Positions 28,659-38,007 of a stretch of 64,000 bases of DNA are shown in pieces. The notes below the pieces were generated by a model. It was given only the letters and a program-made list of their open reading frames with translations. It had not been told where the DNA came from and did not search any database. A program made the translations under genes and the position numbers. The stretch lies in NCBI GenBank assembly GCA_963776665.1, contig CAVZNQ010000018.1, positions 81,675-145,674 of the forward strand. The letters are read 5' to 3'. Numbering within the stretch: position 1 is the first letter of the stretch; each line of letters starts with the position of its first letter. This DNA comes from Roseiarcus sp963776665. GTDB lineage: Bacteria; Pseudomonadota; Alphaproteobacteria; Rhizobiales; Beijerinckiaceae.

Positions 28659-28680
28659 GGGTTTCTCGACATCGAAACCC
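28659..28680. promoter_or_regulatory. candidate glpD operator, GGGTTTC-N8-GAAACCC
   Basis: A perfect 7-bp inverted repeat with an 8-bp spacer lies 52 bp upstream of the glpD start. The TTTC/GAAA half-sites fit a DeoR-type GlpR repressor, which controls this operon in other rhizobia. No glpR gene is in the window, so the link is inference. Confidence 0.4.
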
Positions 28681-28826
28681 AATATTCGCCTACGAATTTC
28701 AATGTCGGAGCATACATATGCGCCTTCTAGACGTGCCGAATACAATAGTCTCGAATTTTTTCTGTGATAAAGCATTGTCCCGCGAGTCGTGCTGGAATAC
28801 TCATGGTCGGCCTGGGAACCATAAGC

Positions 28827-30240
28827 ATGCGTAAGACTAATGCGAAACACGAACCGGCAGAAGATACCTCTCGCGCCCCCGCAGCGTACCTATCCGCAGA
28901 CGAGCGGCGCGCCGCAGGCAGGGCGCTGCGCGATACGACGCCGCGCGCCGCGCATGGCGGTTGGAGGTCGCCCAAGAAACGGCGCGATCCGATCGAGCTT
29001 CTTCGTGAGTCCAACGAAGGCCGAATCTCGGAGCTGATCCCGATCCGCTTCGGGCGCATGGCTCAATCACCTTTCGCGTTCTATCGCGGCGCGGCCGCGG
29101 TCATGGCCGCCGATCTGGCTTCGACCCCAAGGTCCGGACTTCGCGTGCAGGCCTGCGGGGATGCTCACCTTATGAATTTTGGCGGCTTCGCCACGCCCGA
29201 GCGCAATATCTTTTTCGACATCAACGATTTCGACGAAACCCTGCCGGCTCCCTGGGAATGGGACGTCAAGCGACTCGCGGCCAGCATCGTCATCGCCGCG
29301 CGCCATCTCGACTTCTTCGACAGCGACGCGGCGAAGGTGGCGACGGAGTCCGTGTGCTCCTACCGTGAACGAATGGCCGATTACGCTTCGATGCGTGCGC
29401 TGGATGTCTGGTACGATCGCATCGATCTCGAGCGCGTTCTCAAGGTTCTGCCGTCCGGAGCCGAGGTGGAGCGCGTGAGGCAGAGAGTTCGAGCAGGCGC
29501 GCCGGAAAAGCCTCCCGGAAAGCCTGTTCCCAAAGCTCGTCGAGCATTACGGCTCGGCGCCGAGGATCAAGGACGTGCCGCCGCTGATCTTCCATCCAAC
29601 AGACAAGCAGGCCCCGGGCCTGACATCGGGATACGCCGACGCGCTCCGACGCTATCGCAAATCGTTGCCCGAGCACGTTCGAACGCTGTTTGACCGCTAC
29701 CGGCTGCTTGACTTTGCGATTAAGGTCGTCGGCGTAGGCAGCGTCGGCACCTATTGTGCGCTCGGGCTATTCATGGCGGCCGACAACGACCCAATGTTCC
29801 TGCAGGTCAAGGAGGCGCGGAAGTCGGTACTCGAACCTTATGCCGGAGGGTCTGTACATAAGAACCAGGGCGAGCGGGTGGTGGAAGGGCAGCGCCTCAT
29901 GCAGTCAGCGAGCGACATTTTCCTCGGCTGGACGCGAGGGCTGAATGGTCGCGACTACTACTTCCGCCAGCTTCGGGACGCGAAAATCGCAGCGATCCTG
30001 GAAGACTGGGACGTGGCGACTTTGAAGGAATTTGGCAAGCTCTGCGCCTGGGCGCTCGCGCGGGCCCATGCGCGATCCGGCGACCCGGCGATGATTGCCG
30101 GCTACATGGGCTCCAATACCACGTTCGATGACGCGGTGTGCGAGTTCGCGGTTGAATACGCCGACCAGAACCTTCGCGACTATCGCGGCTTCGTCAAAGG
30201 AATCCGGGAGGGCCGAATCCCGATCGCATCGGAGGATTGA
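28827..30240 (+). pseudogene. DUF2252 family protein gene with one frameshift
   Basis: The gene encodes about 470 residues in two frames. The first (from ATG 28827; a start at 28803 is possible) contains the kinase-like motifs VQACGDAHLMNFGGFATPE and FFDINDFDETLPAPWEWDVK typical of DUF2252. It loses the family sequence after VERVRQR near 29480. The second frame continues with EFEQARRKSLPESLFPKL and runs to the stop at 30240 through PPLIFHPTDK, VVGVGSVGTYC and GYMGSNTTFDDAVCEFAVEY. One extra base at about 29478-29488 accounts for the break. The fold is related to protein-kinase-like phosphotransferases; no reaction is established. Confidence 0.8.
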
Positions 30241-30321
30241 GATGGAATCCGGGCGAACGTCGTACTTCATACGGTCTGGCTGGACTGGCTTTGCGTTTGC
30301 CGGCTGCGCTGTCGGCGCCTG

Positions 30322-30807
30322 ATGAAGCGGAACGCTAGAACGATCTTGGCAGGTGGACTTCTCGCGGTCGGTACGTTCGCATTTGCAACGGCCGGGCAGC
30401 TCGAGGACGGAGAGGCTGCATACTTTAAACACGACTATGCGAGCGCGGTGCGGCTCTTGCATCCGTTGGCTGATAGCGGAAACGCCCCGGCGCAGAATCG
30501 GCTCGCATCGATATATTTCTGGGGCGGCCATGGCGTGACGCAGGATGCTGCGCAGGCGGCCCTATGGTATCGCAAGGCGGCAGACCAGGGGAACGCCTTG
30601 GCGCAGGCTCACCTTGGCCTGATGTATGAACACGGCTACGGGGTGCCCAGGAACCCCGTAATGGCCCGCATGTGGCTCAATCTCGCCGTCTCGCGCGCGC
30701 CATCGCTCTCCATGGCGGTCAAACTTCGCAATGAAGTGGCCGCCAAAATGACGCCCGCGCAGATCGCCGAGGCGAAACGGCTGGCCGAGGAGTGGGAGCC
30801 CAAGTGA
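30322..30807 (+). CDS. exported Sel1-repeat protein
   Basis: The 161-residue protein has a signal peptide (ILAGGLLAVGTFAFATAG) and two to three Sel1-type TPR repeats: ASAVRLLHPLADSGNAPAQ, AALWYRKAADQGNALAQAH and the following GLMYEHGYGVPRNPVMA. Sel1 repeats mediate protein-protein contacts, often in periplasmic or envelope stress pathways. It starts at ATG 30322, 81 bp after the DUF2252 gene. A partner cannot be identified. Confidence 0.82.
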   Translation: MKRNARTILAGGLLAVGTFAFATAGQLEDGEAAYFKHDYASAVRLLHPLADSGNAPAQNRLASIYFWGGHGVTQDAAQAALWYRKAADQGNALAQAHLGLMYEHGYGVPRNPVMARMWLNLAVSRAPSLSMAVKLRNEVAAKMTPAQIAEAKRLAEEWEPK

Positions 30808-30962
30808 ACCCGCGCCGTCCGCGGGCCATCGTTCGGATGCGAAGCGCGCAGATCAATTTTAGCGCCGCAAGGGTCGGGGCAAGTTTTTTCATGAATGAAT
30901 AGCGCGTCATCCTCCCTCGGCGACAAGTCCAGCGACCCGCCGACTGAAAAGTCGCGAATGGT

Positions 30963-31868
30963 CTACTCCTCGGACGGGTCGGAGACGTCACCGAGCTTCT
31001 GGACTGCAACGTTGACCGACATGCCGAGGTAATCCTCCGCCTTGCCGAACCACGAGCCAGCGAGGGGAACCGCTTGTGCAGGATAGCGCGCGATCGCGAC
31101 CGGGATCAGGTCGTAGCCCGCGGTGATGCGGTTGGTCGGGTCGTAATGCATCCATCCGGCGCCGGGGAGAAACACCTGCACCCACGCATGGGTGGCGCCG
31201 GAGCCGATCATGCCCGTCGCGCCGCCATCGAGCGCTGCGTCATAGAGATAGCCGCTAACGAAGCGGGAAGCGAAGCCGAGCCGGCGCAACGCCTCGATCA
31301 TAAGCCAGGCGTAGTCGCGGCAGGTGCCTGATTTCGTGCGCAAGGTCTCTCCCGGCGCCTGAGTGCCATCTGCCTCTCTCGCGTTGTAGCTGAAAGCGTC
31401 GTGGAACGTATCCAGCATCCTTTTCAAAACATCGGTCGTTCGCCCTCGATTGTCGGAGACGAAACTCTTGGCCCACGCGGCAACGCTGGAATCGGGATCC
31501 TCGGCGTGGGGTCGGACGAAAACCCCAAGGTCAGTCCATTCGTCCGGAGTATGCTGGACCGGCACGTCTTCGGCTCGGGGCTCAAGGGGGAACTCTTCTA
31601 CTGCTCTTGCTCCGTAGTGGACCCCGCGAAACTGAAACGTAAAGACAAGTTCAAGGCCGGGCTCGGAGAACTCCATGACGGTGATATTGTTTGCCAGCGG
31701 ATCGCTTACCCAGCGAATCCTGGAAGGAGGACTCGTTCGCGCGGACCAACTGAGCAGGCGTCCGCGAATTGCGGGGCGCGGCAAGAACATGGCTTGGTGC
31801 GTGCCGAACGTCACGGGGTTCGCATATTTGTAAGTGGTGATATGGCGTATTTCAAAATGAACCGCCAT
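30963..31868 (-). CDS. transglutaminase-like cysteine peptidase family protein
   Basis: The 301-residue protein has the bacterial transglutaminase N-terminal beta domain (VHFEIRHITTYKYANPV) and a transglutaminase core. The catalytic triad is visible: Cys183 in KSGTCRDYAW, His227 in GATHAWVQV and Asp243 in WMHYDPTN. Such proteins act as proteases or amidases; the true reaction is usually unknown. There is no signal peptide. The ATG at 31868 is chosen over one four codons upstream because it begins the conserved strand. The next 297 bp (31869-32165) to the right hold no gene I can support. Confidence 0.88.
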   Translation of the reverse strand: MAVHFEIRHITTYKYANPVTFGTHQAMFLPRPAIRGRLLSWSARTSPPSRIRWVSDPLANNITVMEFSEPGLELVFTFQFRGVHYGARAVEEFPLEPRAEDVPVQHTPDEWTDLGVFVRPHAEDPDSSVAAWAKSFVSDNRGRTTDVLKRMLDTFHDAFSYNAREADGTQAPGETLRTKSGTCRDYAWLMIEALRRLGFASRFVSGYLYDAALDGGATGMIGSGATHAWVQVFLPGAGWMHYDPTNRITAGYDLIPVAIARYPAQAVPLAGSWFGKAEDYLGMSVNVAVQKLGDVSDPSEE

Positions 31869-32165
31869 GACCCCTCCCATCGCGACAGCTTGTCGTGTCG
31901 TCGTCGAGACCGAATTCGGAAAGAGTCAGCCATTCTGATATCGAGCCGTCAAGCTGAAATGAGCCCGGCGGCTCGACCCATGCCAGTACCGACGAAGGGC
32001 CCGACCCGTCGGAATCCAATGTCCGCGCCGAGTGAGCGACTAAAGACGCAGTGAAACCCATGGCGGATACGAAAGCTCCACGCGAGATTGTTTTGACGCT
32101 GCAAGGCCCCAGGGGATCGCATGGCGCCTTCAAGTGGGACGTCCTGCTCCGCGCGGATCTAGGCC

Positions 32166-33438
32166 TCACGGCGTGTCGACGTTACGGCGCGAGAGGCCGA
32201 TTCCCTGCCGGTCTTCTTGACGCGCCATCCTCTTGTCATCGGCGTCGAACTGCGAGGCATCAATGTCACGGTCGAGGTGCTCGACATATCGCCGCACCAC
32301 CTCGACCCGTTCTTGGCTCGGCAGCGAGGCCGCGAGGCCGACGAGGGCGGACCTCATCCGCCGCATCACCTGAACCGAACTCGAGCCGAAGTGCCGGATC
32401 TCGTCGAACGCGAGGGTCAGGTAGTCCTCCCATGTCGGGGTCGGGACGACCAGCCGGAGAGCCCCGTTCTCGTCAACGACATCGCCGGCGTCCAGTTCGG
32501 CCGCGCCGAGACGCCGCAGGAGGTCCTCGAGCTGGTCGATGGTCTGGACCGCCGTCGTCGGGTCGTTGATCGCCGGCGACAACGCCTTGATGGCGATGTC
32601 CACCAGAAGGCGGATTGGATATTTCGGGTCCTGCTCGAAAGTTCGTTCGCGCTCGAGACGAACGGCGCGTCTGAGCGCGTCCTCCGGTAGCGGCGCGCCT
32701 GAGCCATGAACATGGAGAAGAGCCGCACCCTCGATCAGCGTATCGCCGACCGCGCACGTCATCACGATGGTTCCGTCCGCATTTCGCGCTAGGGCGACGA
32801 GAGAATCGACATCGAGCTTGGCGATGGTGCGGGGCTTACCAAGATACTTCACTGTCTGGGTTGCGGGACCGAGTCTCGGTTGGCCCGCCACGCTTTCAGG
32901 AGGGCGCGTGGCGGCGGAGGCTTCGTCCAGGCGCCGGAACATCTCGCCGATCACGGCGCGTCCCCGATCGCCGACCAGGTGAAGCACGTTTCCGATCTGA
33001 AGGTCGCCGAGGCGCTGCATCAACCGCGCAAACATGAACATGCTAATGATGATCATGATTCCGACGAGAAGCATCGAGAACATCGGGACCTTTGCCGAGC
33101 CCCCGCGGTCCACCCAGGCAAGGGCAAATAGGGCATAGACAAAAGTCGCCGTGAACGCGCCCAGTGCGTGAAACAACATCCGGTCGCGCGCGAACCAAAG
33201 CACGAGCCGCGGGGAGTAGGCGATCGCGCTGAACTGGACCATCACGAAGGCCATGGCGAACACGATCCCGGTCAGCGCCATCATCCCGGACGCCGCGGCC
33301 GAAAGAAGCGCCTGGGCCGAGGAAATCGACAGGCCAATGGCGTAGCTGGAGAGGTAAGCCTGCTCGAATCGCGGCAGCGCGAGGCCCTCCGAGCACAGCC
33401 CCGCAAACGTAGAACATCGGAACGAACCATGGCTGCAT
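32166..33438 (-). pseudogene. DUF2254 membrane protein gene with one frameshift
   Basis: The main frame encodes 372 residues from MMALTGIVFAMAFVMVQFSA, with helices at the start (to about residue 85) and a cytoplasmic domain containing ALSPAINDPTTAVQTIDQL, a DUF2254 hallmark. The N-terminal part is in another frame: MQPWFVPMFYVCGAVLGG at 33438-33385. The main frame, read further upstream, gives GLALPRFEQAYLSSYAIGL then SISSAQALLSAAASG, which is the expected continuation. The switch requires one extra base in the GGAGGG at about 33385-33390. Either this is a fresh frameshift or a consensus error. Function of the family is unknown. Confidence 0.75.
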
Positions 33439-33671
33439 TGCGGGCCGACCCGTCTGTTGTGGCTTCGACTGTCGCCAATTTCCCGGGCGATCCTCGCAGT
33501 CTATTGGATCGATGGCGAGAAGTCGCAGGGATCAAGCGGTCTTGGCTCGGCGGCTTGCGATCAAAGCCGCACACGCACCCGAGGAGCGAAGGACAATTCG
33601 GGCGGATCCAAGGCGATGCTGCTAGGGTCGCCCCTTGGCCGGTTCGACAGATCCCCGAAAGAGCAAAGAAA

Positions 33672-34331
33672 ATGAGCCAAGTCGAAGGTCTCACCGACGC
33701 GGAATTGAGAACCCCCAGGGCTGCCGCGGTCGCGGGCGTCGTTTTTTCGCTGCTGACCCTAACGAGCTTCGGATTGCTGTGGGGCGCGATTCCCGCCGAT
33801 CCGCAGGCGTCGGGCGGTTGGCTCGCCGCCAACACCAGCGAGGTTACGCTGGCGCTGAACCTCATCCCCTTCGCCGGGGTCGCCTTTCTGTGGTTCGTCG
33901 GCGTCATTCGCGACCGACTCGGACGGCGGGAGGACCGCTTTTTTGCCACCGTGTTTTTGGGCAGCGGCCTGCTGTTCCTAGGCATGTTGTTCGTCGCTGC
34001 GGCGGTCGTGGGCGCCATGCTGATCGCGTTCAAAGACGATCCCGCCGCGTTCGCGTCGCCGGCTTTTCGCATTGCGAGGGCCATTTCGTACAACCTTGTC
34101 AACGTCTACATGGTGAGGATGGCCGGTGTATTCATGATCTCCACCTCGACGGTCGCGATGGCGACGCGTCTTGCGCCTCGTTGGCTGGCCGCACTGGGCT
34201 ATCTGCTGGCGCTCTTGCTCCTGCTTGGCAGCCCTTTCCTGCGCTGGTGTTTCGCGCTGTTTCCGCTTTGGGTCCTGCTGTTCAGCATTCATATCCTGGC
34301 GAGCAGTTTTGGCCGAGGCCCGAAGGGTTGA
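33672..34331 (+). CDS. polytopic membrane protein of unknown function
   Basis: The 219-residue protein has about six hydrophobic helices, for example VAGVVFSLLTLTSFGLLWGA, VTLALNLIPFAGVAFLWFVG, TVFLGSGLLFLGMLFVAAAV and ALGYLLALLLLLG, separated by short charged loops. No enzymatic motif is visible. It starts at ATG 33672; the ribosome site is weak. The family occurs as a hypothetical integral membrane protein in several phyla. The 233-bp region before it, up to the broken DUF2254 gene, contains no other gene. Confidence 0.75.
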   Translation: MSQVEGLTDAELRTPRAAAVAGVVFSLLTLTSFGLLWGAIPADPQASGGWLAANTSEVTLALNLIPFAGVAFLWFVGVIRDRLGRREDRFFATVFLGSGLLFLGMLFVAAAVVGAMLIAFKDDPAAFASPAFRIARAISYNLVNVYMVRMAGVFMISTSTVAMATRLAPRWLAALGYLLALLLLLGSPFLRWCFALFPLWVLLFSIHILASSFGRGPKG

Positions 34332-34361
34332 AGACCGAGTGGCGGCGGCGGGTAGACTTGG

Positions 34362-34442
34362 TCACGCTCCGGCTTGCGACGCAACGAGGCTTGCCAGCGC
34401 GAGCGCAAACATCGCGCTCTTGAAAGGGTGTTTCCAACTCAT
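34362..34442 (-). pseudogene. orphan signal peptide, remnant of an exported protein
   Basis: A 26-codon frame from ATG 34442 reads MSWKHPFKSAMFALALASL then VASQAGA and a stop. It is a textbook signal peptide with its cleavage site, and it ends exactly where the mature protein should begin. A GGAG sequence lies about 12 bases upstream. The downstream sequence does not give a convincing mature part in another frame, so it looks like a truncated or frameshifted gene. Confidence 0.4.
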
Positions 34443-34499
34443 CGCTCTAACACTCCGCTTCAACACCAGAGTGCGCAGCCGCCGCTGATCAGAAAACGG

Positions 34500-34883
34500 T
34501 CAGGTTGAGCTTCCCGCAAGCACGGCGTCGATGGTGGGGAGCAGATCCGTTGCAATGGATCGCTTGAGGACAAATCCGTCGGCCCCGGCTTCAATAGCCG
34601 CGAGCTCCGCGTTCTTTTCCTCGTGGACGCTGAGAGCGATCAGCTTCAGCTGCGGGAAATGACTCCGAATTCGTCGAACCAATCCCAGCCCGTCTCCGCG
34701 TCGTAACGAAAGATCGACCACGGCCATAGCGACGTGGAGCTGACGCACGCTTTCGAACAGCGAAACTTCATCCCCGACCACCACGACCGCCTCAAACTCT
34801 GTTTCAAGGAGGCCGCGTACACCTTCCATCAAGCCAAGATGCCGATCTGCCAAAAGCGCACAACCTCTCTCTTTTGCAGGCAT
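34500..34883 (-). CDS. receiver-only response regulator
   Basis: The 127-residue protein consists of one CheY-like receiver domain with no output domain. The phosphoacceptor aspartate is in MAVVDLSLRRGDGLG near residue 57, the conserved Thr/Ser in KLIALSVHEE near residue 84, and the lysine in DGFVLKRS near residue 107. I chose ATG 34883; an ATG at 34958 would add 25 basic residues. It is divergent from the histidine kinase gene and shares a control region with paired CCTCG boxes. It may act as a phosphate sink or a protein-protein regulator for the same system. Confidence 0.8.
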   Translation of the reverse strand: MPAKERGCALLADRHLGLMEGVRGLLETEFEAVVVVGDEVSLFESVRQLHVAMAVVDLSLRRGDGLGLVRRIRSHFPQLKLIALSVHEEKNAELAAIEAGADGFVLKRSIATDLLPTIDAVLAGSST

Positions 34884-34960
34884 CTCTTCATTTCGCGTTC
34901 GCCGCCCGGGCGCGCCCCGACTTTTTGAGCCAATCTTGGACCCAGAACGCGTCAACATGA

Positions 34961-35001
34961 CCTCGAAAATTTACTAGCTCTCGGCATGAAAAATTACGAG
35001 G
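34961..35001. promoter_or_regulatory. inverted pair of CCTCGWAAWTTT boxes
   Basis: The sequence CCTCGAAAATTT (34961-34972) faces AAAAATTACGAGG (34989-35001), which reads CCTCGTAATTTTT on the other strand. The pair lies between the receiver-only gene and the histidine kinase gene. The same box recurs after the response regulator gene (38008-38048). It is a candidate binding site for the NarL-type regulator encoded here. Confidence 0.5.
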
Positions 35002-35173
35002 CGCGCCGATTGAGAAGATGCAGCCCGGAGGCCGACAAACCTGTCTTGTCGGGACGCTCTTCGTCGAGTCCCTGATCCGCGTGTTGCTTGACAACGGCGC
35101 CAGGGTCTCGGGTACTGATGCGATCATGGTCCCGATGATTACGGGCGAATGTTGTCGATGGCCCGAGTATCCC

Positions 35174-37324
35174 ATGGGATGGGCGCGCAACGCGTGGATG
35201 GCAGTCACTCTGCTGGCTTTCGCGGCAGGGAACGCGGCGGCTGCGGAGCCTAAGCGCGTGCTGTTATTGCACTCGTTCGGCTGGAATTTTCAGGCCGAGG
35301 ATGCCTTCGCAGACTATCTGCGGACGGATTTGGCTGAGAAATCGCCTTATCCGCTGGACCGCTACGAAGTGTTGCTGGAGATAGCGCGCTTCAGCGACGG
35401 CGAGCGGGACGAAGCGTTCGTGGGCTACTTGCGAGCCCTTTTCGGGACCCGTCCTCCCGATTTGATCGTTACCATGGTCAGTCCTGCGGCGCGGTTTATT
35501 CAGCGCCATCGACAAGATCTCTTTCCCTCGACGCCCGTCATTTTTGGCGCGCTCGACGCGAGAGCGATAGGAGACGGGACGCTTACCGCCAATGACACGA
35601 CCGTCGCGGTTTCGACCGACCAGCGGGCGACCATTGAAAATATCTTTCAGACGTTACCCGGCACGACCACCGTAGCCGTGGTGATCGGCGATGCTCCGAT
35701 TGAGAAATTTTGGGTGAAGGAACTCCGTCGAGTAATCCAGCCGCTCGAGAACCGAGTCAATTTCATTTTCCTCAACGAACTGTCATTTGGAGATATCCTT
35801 AAACGCGTCGCGACGCTTCCACCGCGATCGGCAATTTACTACGGGGACTTGGTCGTCGACGCTCAAGGCATCCCCCACAGACAGGAAGAGGTCCTGTCCC
35901 GGCTGCACGCCGTCGCCAACGCGCCGATATTTGGACAGTACGACTATCAACTCGGCGACGGGATTGTGGGGGGACCTCTCCTTTCTGTCCACACACTGAG
36001 CCGGAAGACCGCCGAGGTCGCCGCGCGGATCCTTGGGGGAGCGTCGCCGGGCGATATCAAGACCGCGCCACAGAAACTTGCGGAGCCTGAGTTTGACTGG
36101 CGGGAGTTGCGGCGTTGGGGGATCCAACAGGCCGATCTTCCACCCAACAGCACGATCAGCTTCCGGGAGCCGACGCTGTGGGAGCAATACAGGTGGTTCA
36201 TTCTTGCAGCCGCGGCCTTCTCCGTGCTTCAGGGGATCCTTATCGCTGGTCTGCTGCTCAACTGGATGCGGCTGCGGCGGGCGCATGACCGACTGCGGAC
36301 GAGTGAAGAGGGCATGAGCCTGGCCGCGCTCGCGGCCAAGCTGCGCTTCTGGGTCTGGGACATTCCGCGAGACGAAGTCCGGGCGAGCGCGAGCGACTGG
36401 AGTTCCGGAAACTGGCGCTCGGCGCATCCCGTTCGTTTTGATCGTTTCATCGACGTCGTTCATCCGGACGACCGCGCGTCGCTGCGTCTGGCGGTCCGTG
36501 GGGCGCTCGAAGGCGACGGCCAATACGAAACGGAATATCGAGTGAAGCTGCCGGATTCGACCGTTCGCTGGATCGCCGCGCGGGGCCGGATCGAATTCGA
36601 TCACAAAGGTAAGCCCTGGCAATTGCGCGCTGTATCGATCGACATCACGGAACGTCGGCGCAGCGAAGATGATGCTCGCGACCTGAACGGCCGCCTGATC
36701 ACCGCTCACGAGGATGAACGAGCCCGGTTGGCGCACGCGCTGCACGATGACGTCACCCAGCGACTAGCTTTGCTTGCGATCGGCGCGGGACAGAAGGAAA
36801 AGGGACTGGGCGACACGATCGCGGGCGAGGCACTGCGTTCCATACGTCACGACCTGGTCCAACTCAGTGAGGACGTGCATGCGCTTTCCTACGCGCTGCA
36901 TCCCTCTATTCTCGAAGACCTCGGTTTGATTGAGGCGCTCAAGGCCGAGTGCGCGCGTTTCGGCGCTGTAGAGGGGATACCAACGAGCTTCAAAGCGGGT
37001 AGGGACGTCAACGAGCCGACCCCGGAGCTGTCCCTTTGTTTCTACAGGGTCGCGCAGGAGGCGCTTCGCAACGTCGCGCGCCATTCAAGCGCCGGCTCGG
37101 TCGAGATCGAGCTTCGCGCGGTCGGCGCCTGTCTTGAGCTTGCCGTACGCGACGATGGCGTTGGTTTCCATCCCGGCCGAAAACAGAACCGACCGAGCCT
37201 CGGGCTCGCTGGGATGAGACAGCGCCTCTCCCTGGTCGACGGGGAGCTCCTCATCGAGAGTGCGCCGGGCGAAGGGACGAGCGTCGTGGCCCGGGCGCCA
37301 TTGAAACCAGGAGGCGTCCAGTGA
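35174..37324 (+). CDS. hybrid sensor histidine kinase with periplasmic ABC-substrate-binding-like domain and PAS
   Basis: The 716-residue protein from ATG 35174 has a signal peptide (WMAVTLLAFAAGNAAAA). A periplasmic domain of about 300 residues follows, of the ABC-substrate-binding type (VLLLHSFGWNFQAEDAFADY onward). Then come one membrane helix (WFILAAAAFSVLQGILIAGL), a PAS domain with the PAC segment TERRRSEDDARDL, and a NarX/DegS-type HisKA_3-HATPase module. The phosphorylated His is in LAHALHDDVTQRL. The ATPase boxes are QEALRNVARHSSA, RDDGVGFHPG and GLAGMRQRLS. It should sense a periplasmic ligand and phosphorylate the regulator encoded next, whose GTG overlaps its stop by 4 bp. Confidence 0.92.
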   Translation: MGWARNAWMAVTLLAFAAGNAAAAEPKRVLLLHSFGWNFQAEDAFADYLRTDLAEKSPYPLDRYEVLLEIARFSDGERDEAFVGYLRALFGTRPPDLIVTMVSPAARFIQRHRQDLFPSTPVIFGALDARAIGDGTLTANDTTVAVSTDQRATIENIFQTLPGTTTVAVVIGDAPIEKFWVKELRRVIQPLENRVNFIFLNELSFGDILKRVATLPPRSAIYYGDLVVDAQGIPHRQEEVLSRLHAVANAPIFGQYDYQLGDGIVGGPLLSVHTLSRKTAEVAARILGGASPGDIKTAPQKLAEPEFDWRELRRWGIQQADLPPNSTISFREPTLWEQYRWFILAAAAFSVLQGILIAGLLLNWMRLRRAHDRLRTSEEGMSLAALAAKLRFWVWDIPRDEVRASASDWSSGNWRSAHPVRFDRFIDVVHPDDRASLRLAVRGALEGDGQYETEYRVKLPDSTVRWIAARGRIEFDHKGKPWQLRAVSIDITERRRSEDDARDLNGRLITAHEDERARLAHALHDDVTQRLALLAIGAGQKEKGLGDTIAGEALRSIRHDLVQLSEDVHALSYALHPSILEDLGLIEALKAECARFGAVEGIPTSFKAGRDVNEPTPELSLCFYRVAQEALRNVARHSSAGSVEIELRAVGACLELAVRDDGVGFHPGRKQNRPSLGLAGMRQRLSLVDGELLIESAPGEGTSVVARAPLKPGGVQ

Positions 37325-37962
37325 GCCGTCCGCGGGTGTTGCTGGCTGACGACCACCGCATGATGGCCGAAGGTCTCAAAGCGCTTCTGCCGGATGAGTT
37401 TGAGCTCGTCGGGATTGTCGAGGACGGGCGCGCAATGGTTGAGGCGGCAGAAAGGTTGCGGCCCGACGTGATCGTGGCGGATGTCGCCATGCCAAACCTT
37501 AACGGGTTCGAGGCATTGACTCGGCTAAGGAAGTCCCACCCGAACATCAAGGTCGTTTTCTTGACGATGCATCAGAACGCGGCCTACGCGCGCCGCGCGC
37601 TGGACGCCGGCGCTTCCGGCTTCGTGGTCAAGCATGCGGCCCCCGAGGAATTGGTGCTGGCCATCCATGCAGCCTTGAAAGGAAGGACATTCATCACACC
37701 GTCACTGACGAAACAGGTGGTGGAGGAAGCTGAGAGCGGCGCACGAGGCGATAGCGAGGGCACGAAATTGCTTACGCCTCGCCAGAGAGAGATTCTGAAA
37801 TTGTTTGCGGAGGGGCGTTCGGCGAAGGAGATTGCAAGCGATCTTGCGATCTCCGCGCGAACTGTCGAATTCCACAAGTACCAAATCATGGAGATGAACG
37901 GACTTCACAGCAGCGCTGAGCTTATTCACTTCGCGATTAAACATGGGATCGCAGTTATTTAA
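37321..37962 (+). CDS. NarL/FixJ-type response regulator
   Basis: The 213-residue protein has a receiver domain (acidic pair in VLLADDHRMM, phosphoacceptor Asp in VIVADVAMPNLNG, Thr in KVVFLTMHQN, Lys in GFVVKHA) and a LuxR-type helix-turn-helix (LTPRQREILKLFAEGRSAKE then IASDLAISARTVEFHKYQ). It starts with a GTG that overlaps the kinase stop, so the two are translationally coupled. It should act as a DNA-binding dimer. CCTCGTAA boxes before the kinase and just after this gene are its likely targets. Confidence 0.93.
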   Translation: MSRPRVLLADDHRMMAEGLKALLPDEFELVGIVEDGRAMVEAAERLRPDVIVADVAMPNLNGFEALTRLRKSHPNIKVVFLTMHQNAAYARRALDAGASGFVVKHAAPEELVLAIHAALKGRTFITPSLTKQVVEEAESGARGDSEGTKLLTPRQREILKLFAEGRSAKEIASDLAISARTVEFHKYQIMEMNGLHSSAELIHFAIKHGIAVI

Positions 37963-38007
37963 GAGAGTCACCCTGTTGGCGCGCCCCTGATTTCCGGTCA
38001 TGCGCAA

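Noticed and set aside
31852..32169. A 105-codon minus-strand frame upstream of the transglutaminase gene
   Set aside because: No similarity, no ribosome site, and it overlaps the transglutaminase start.
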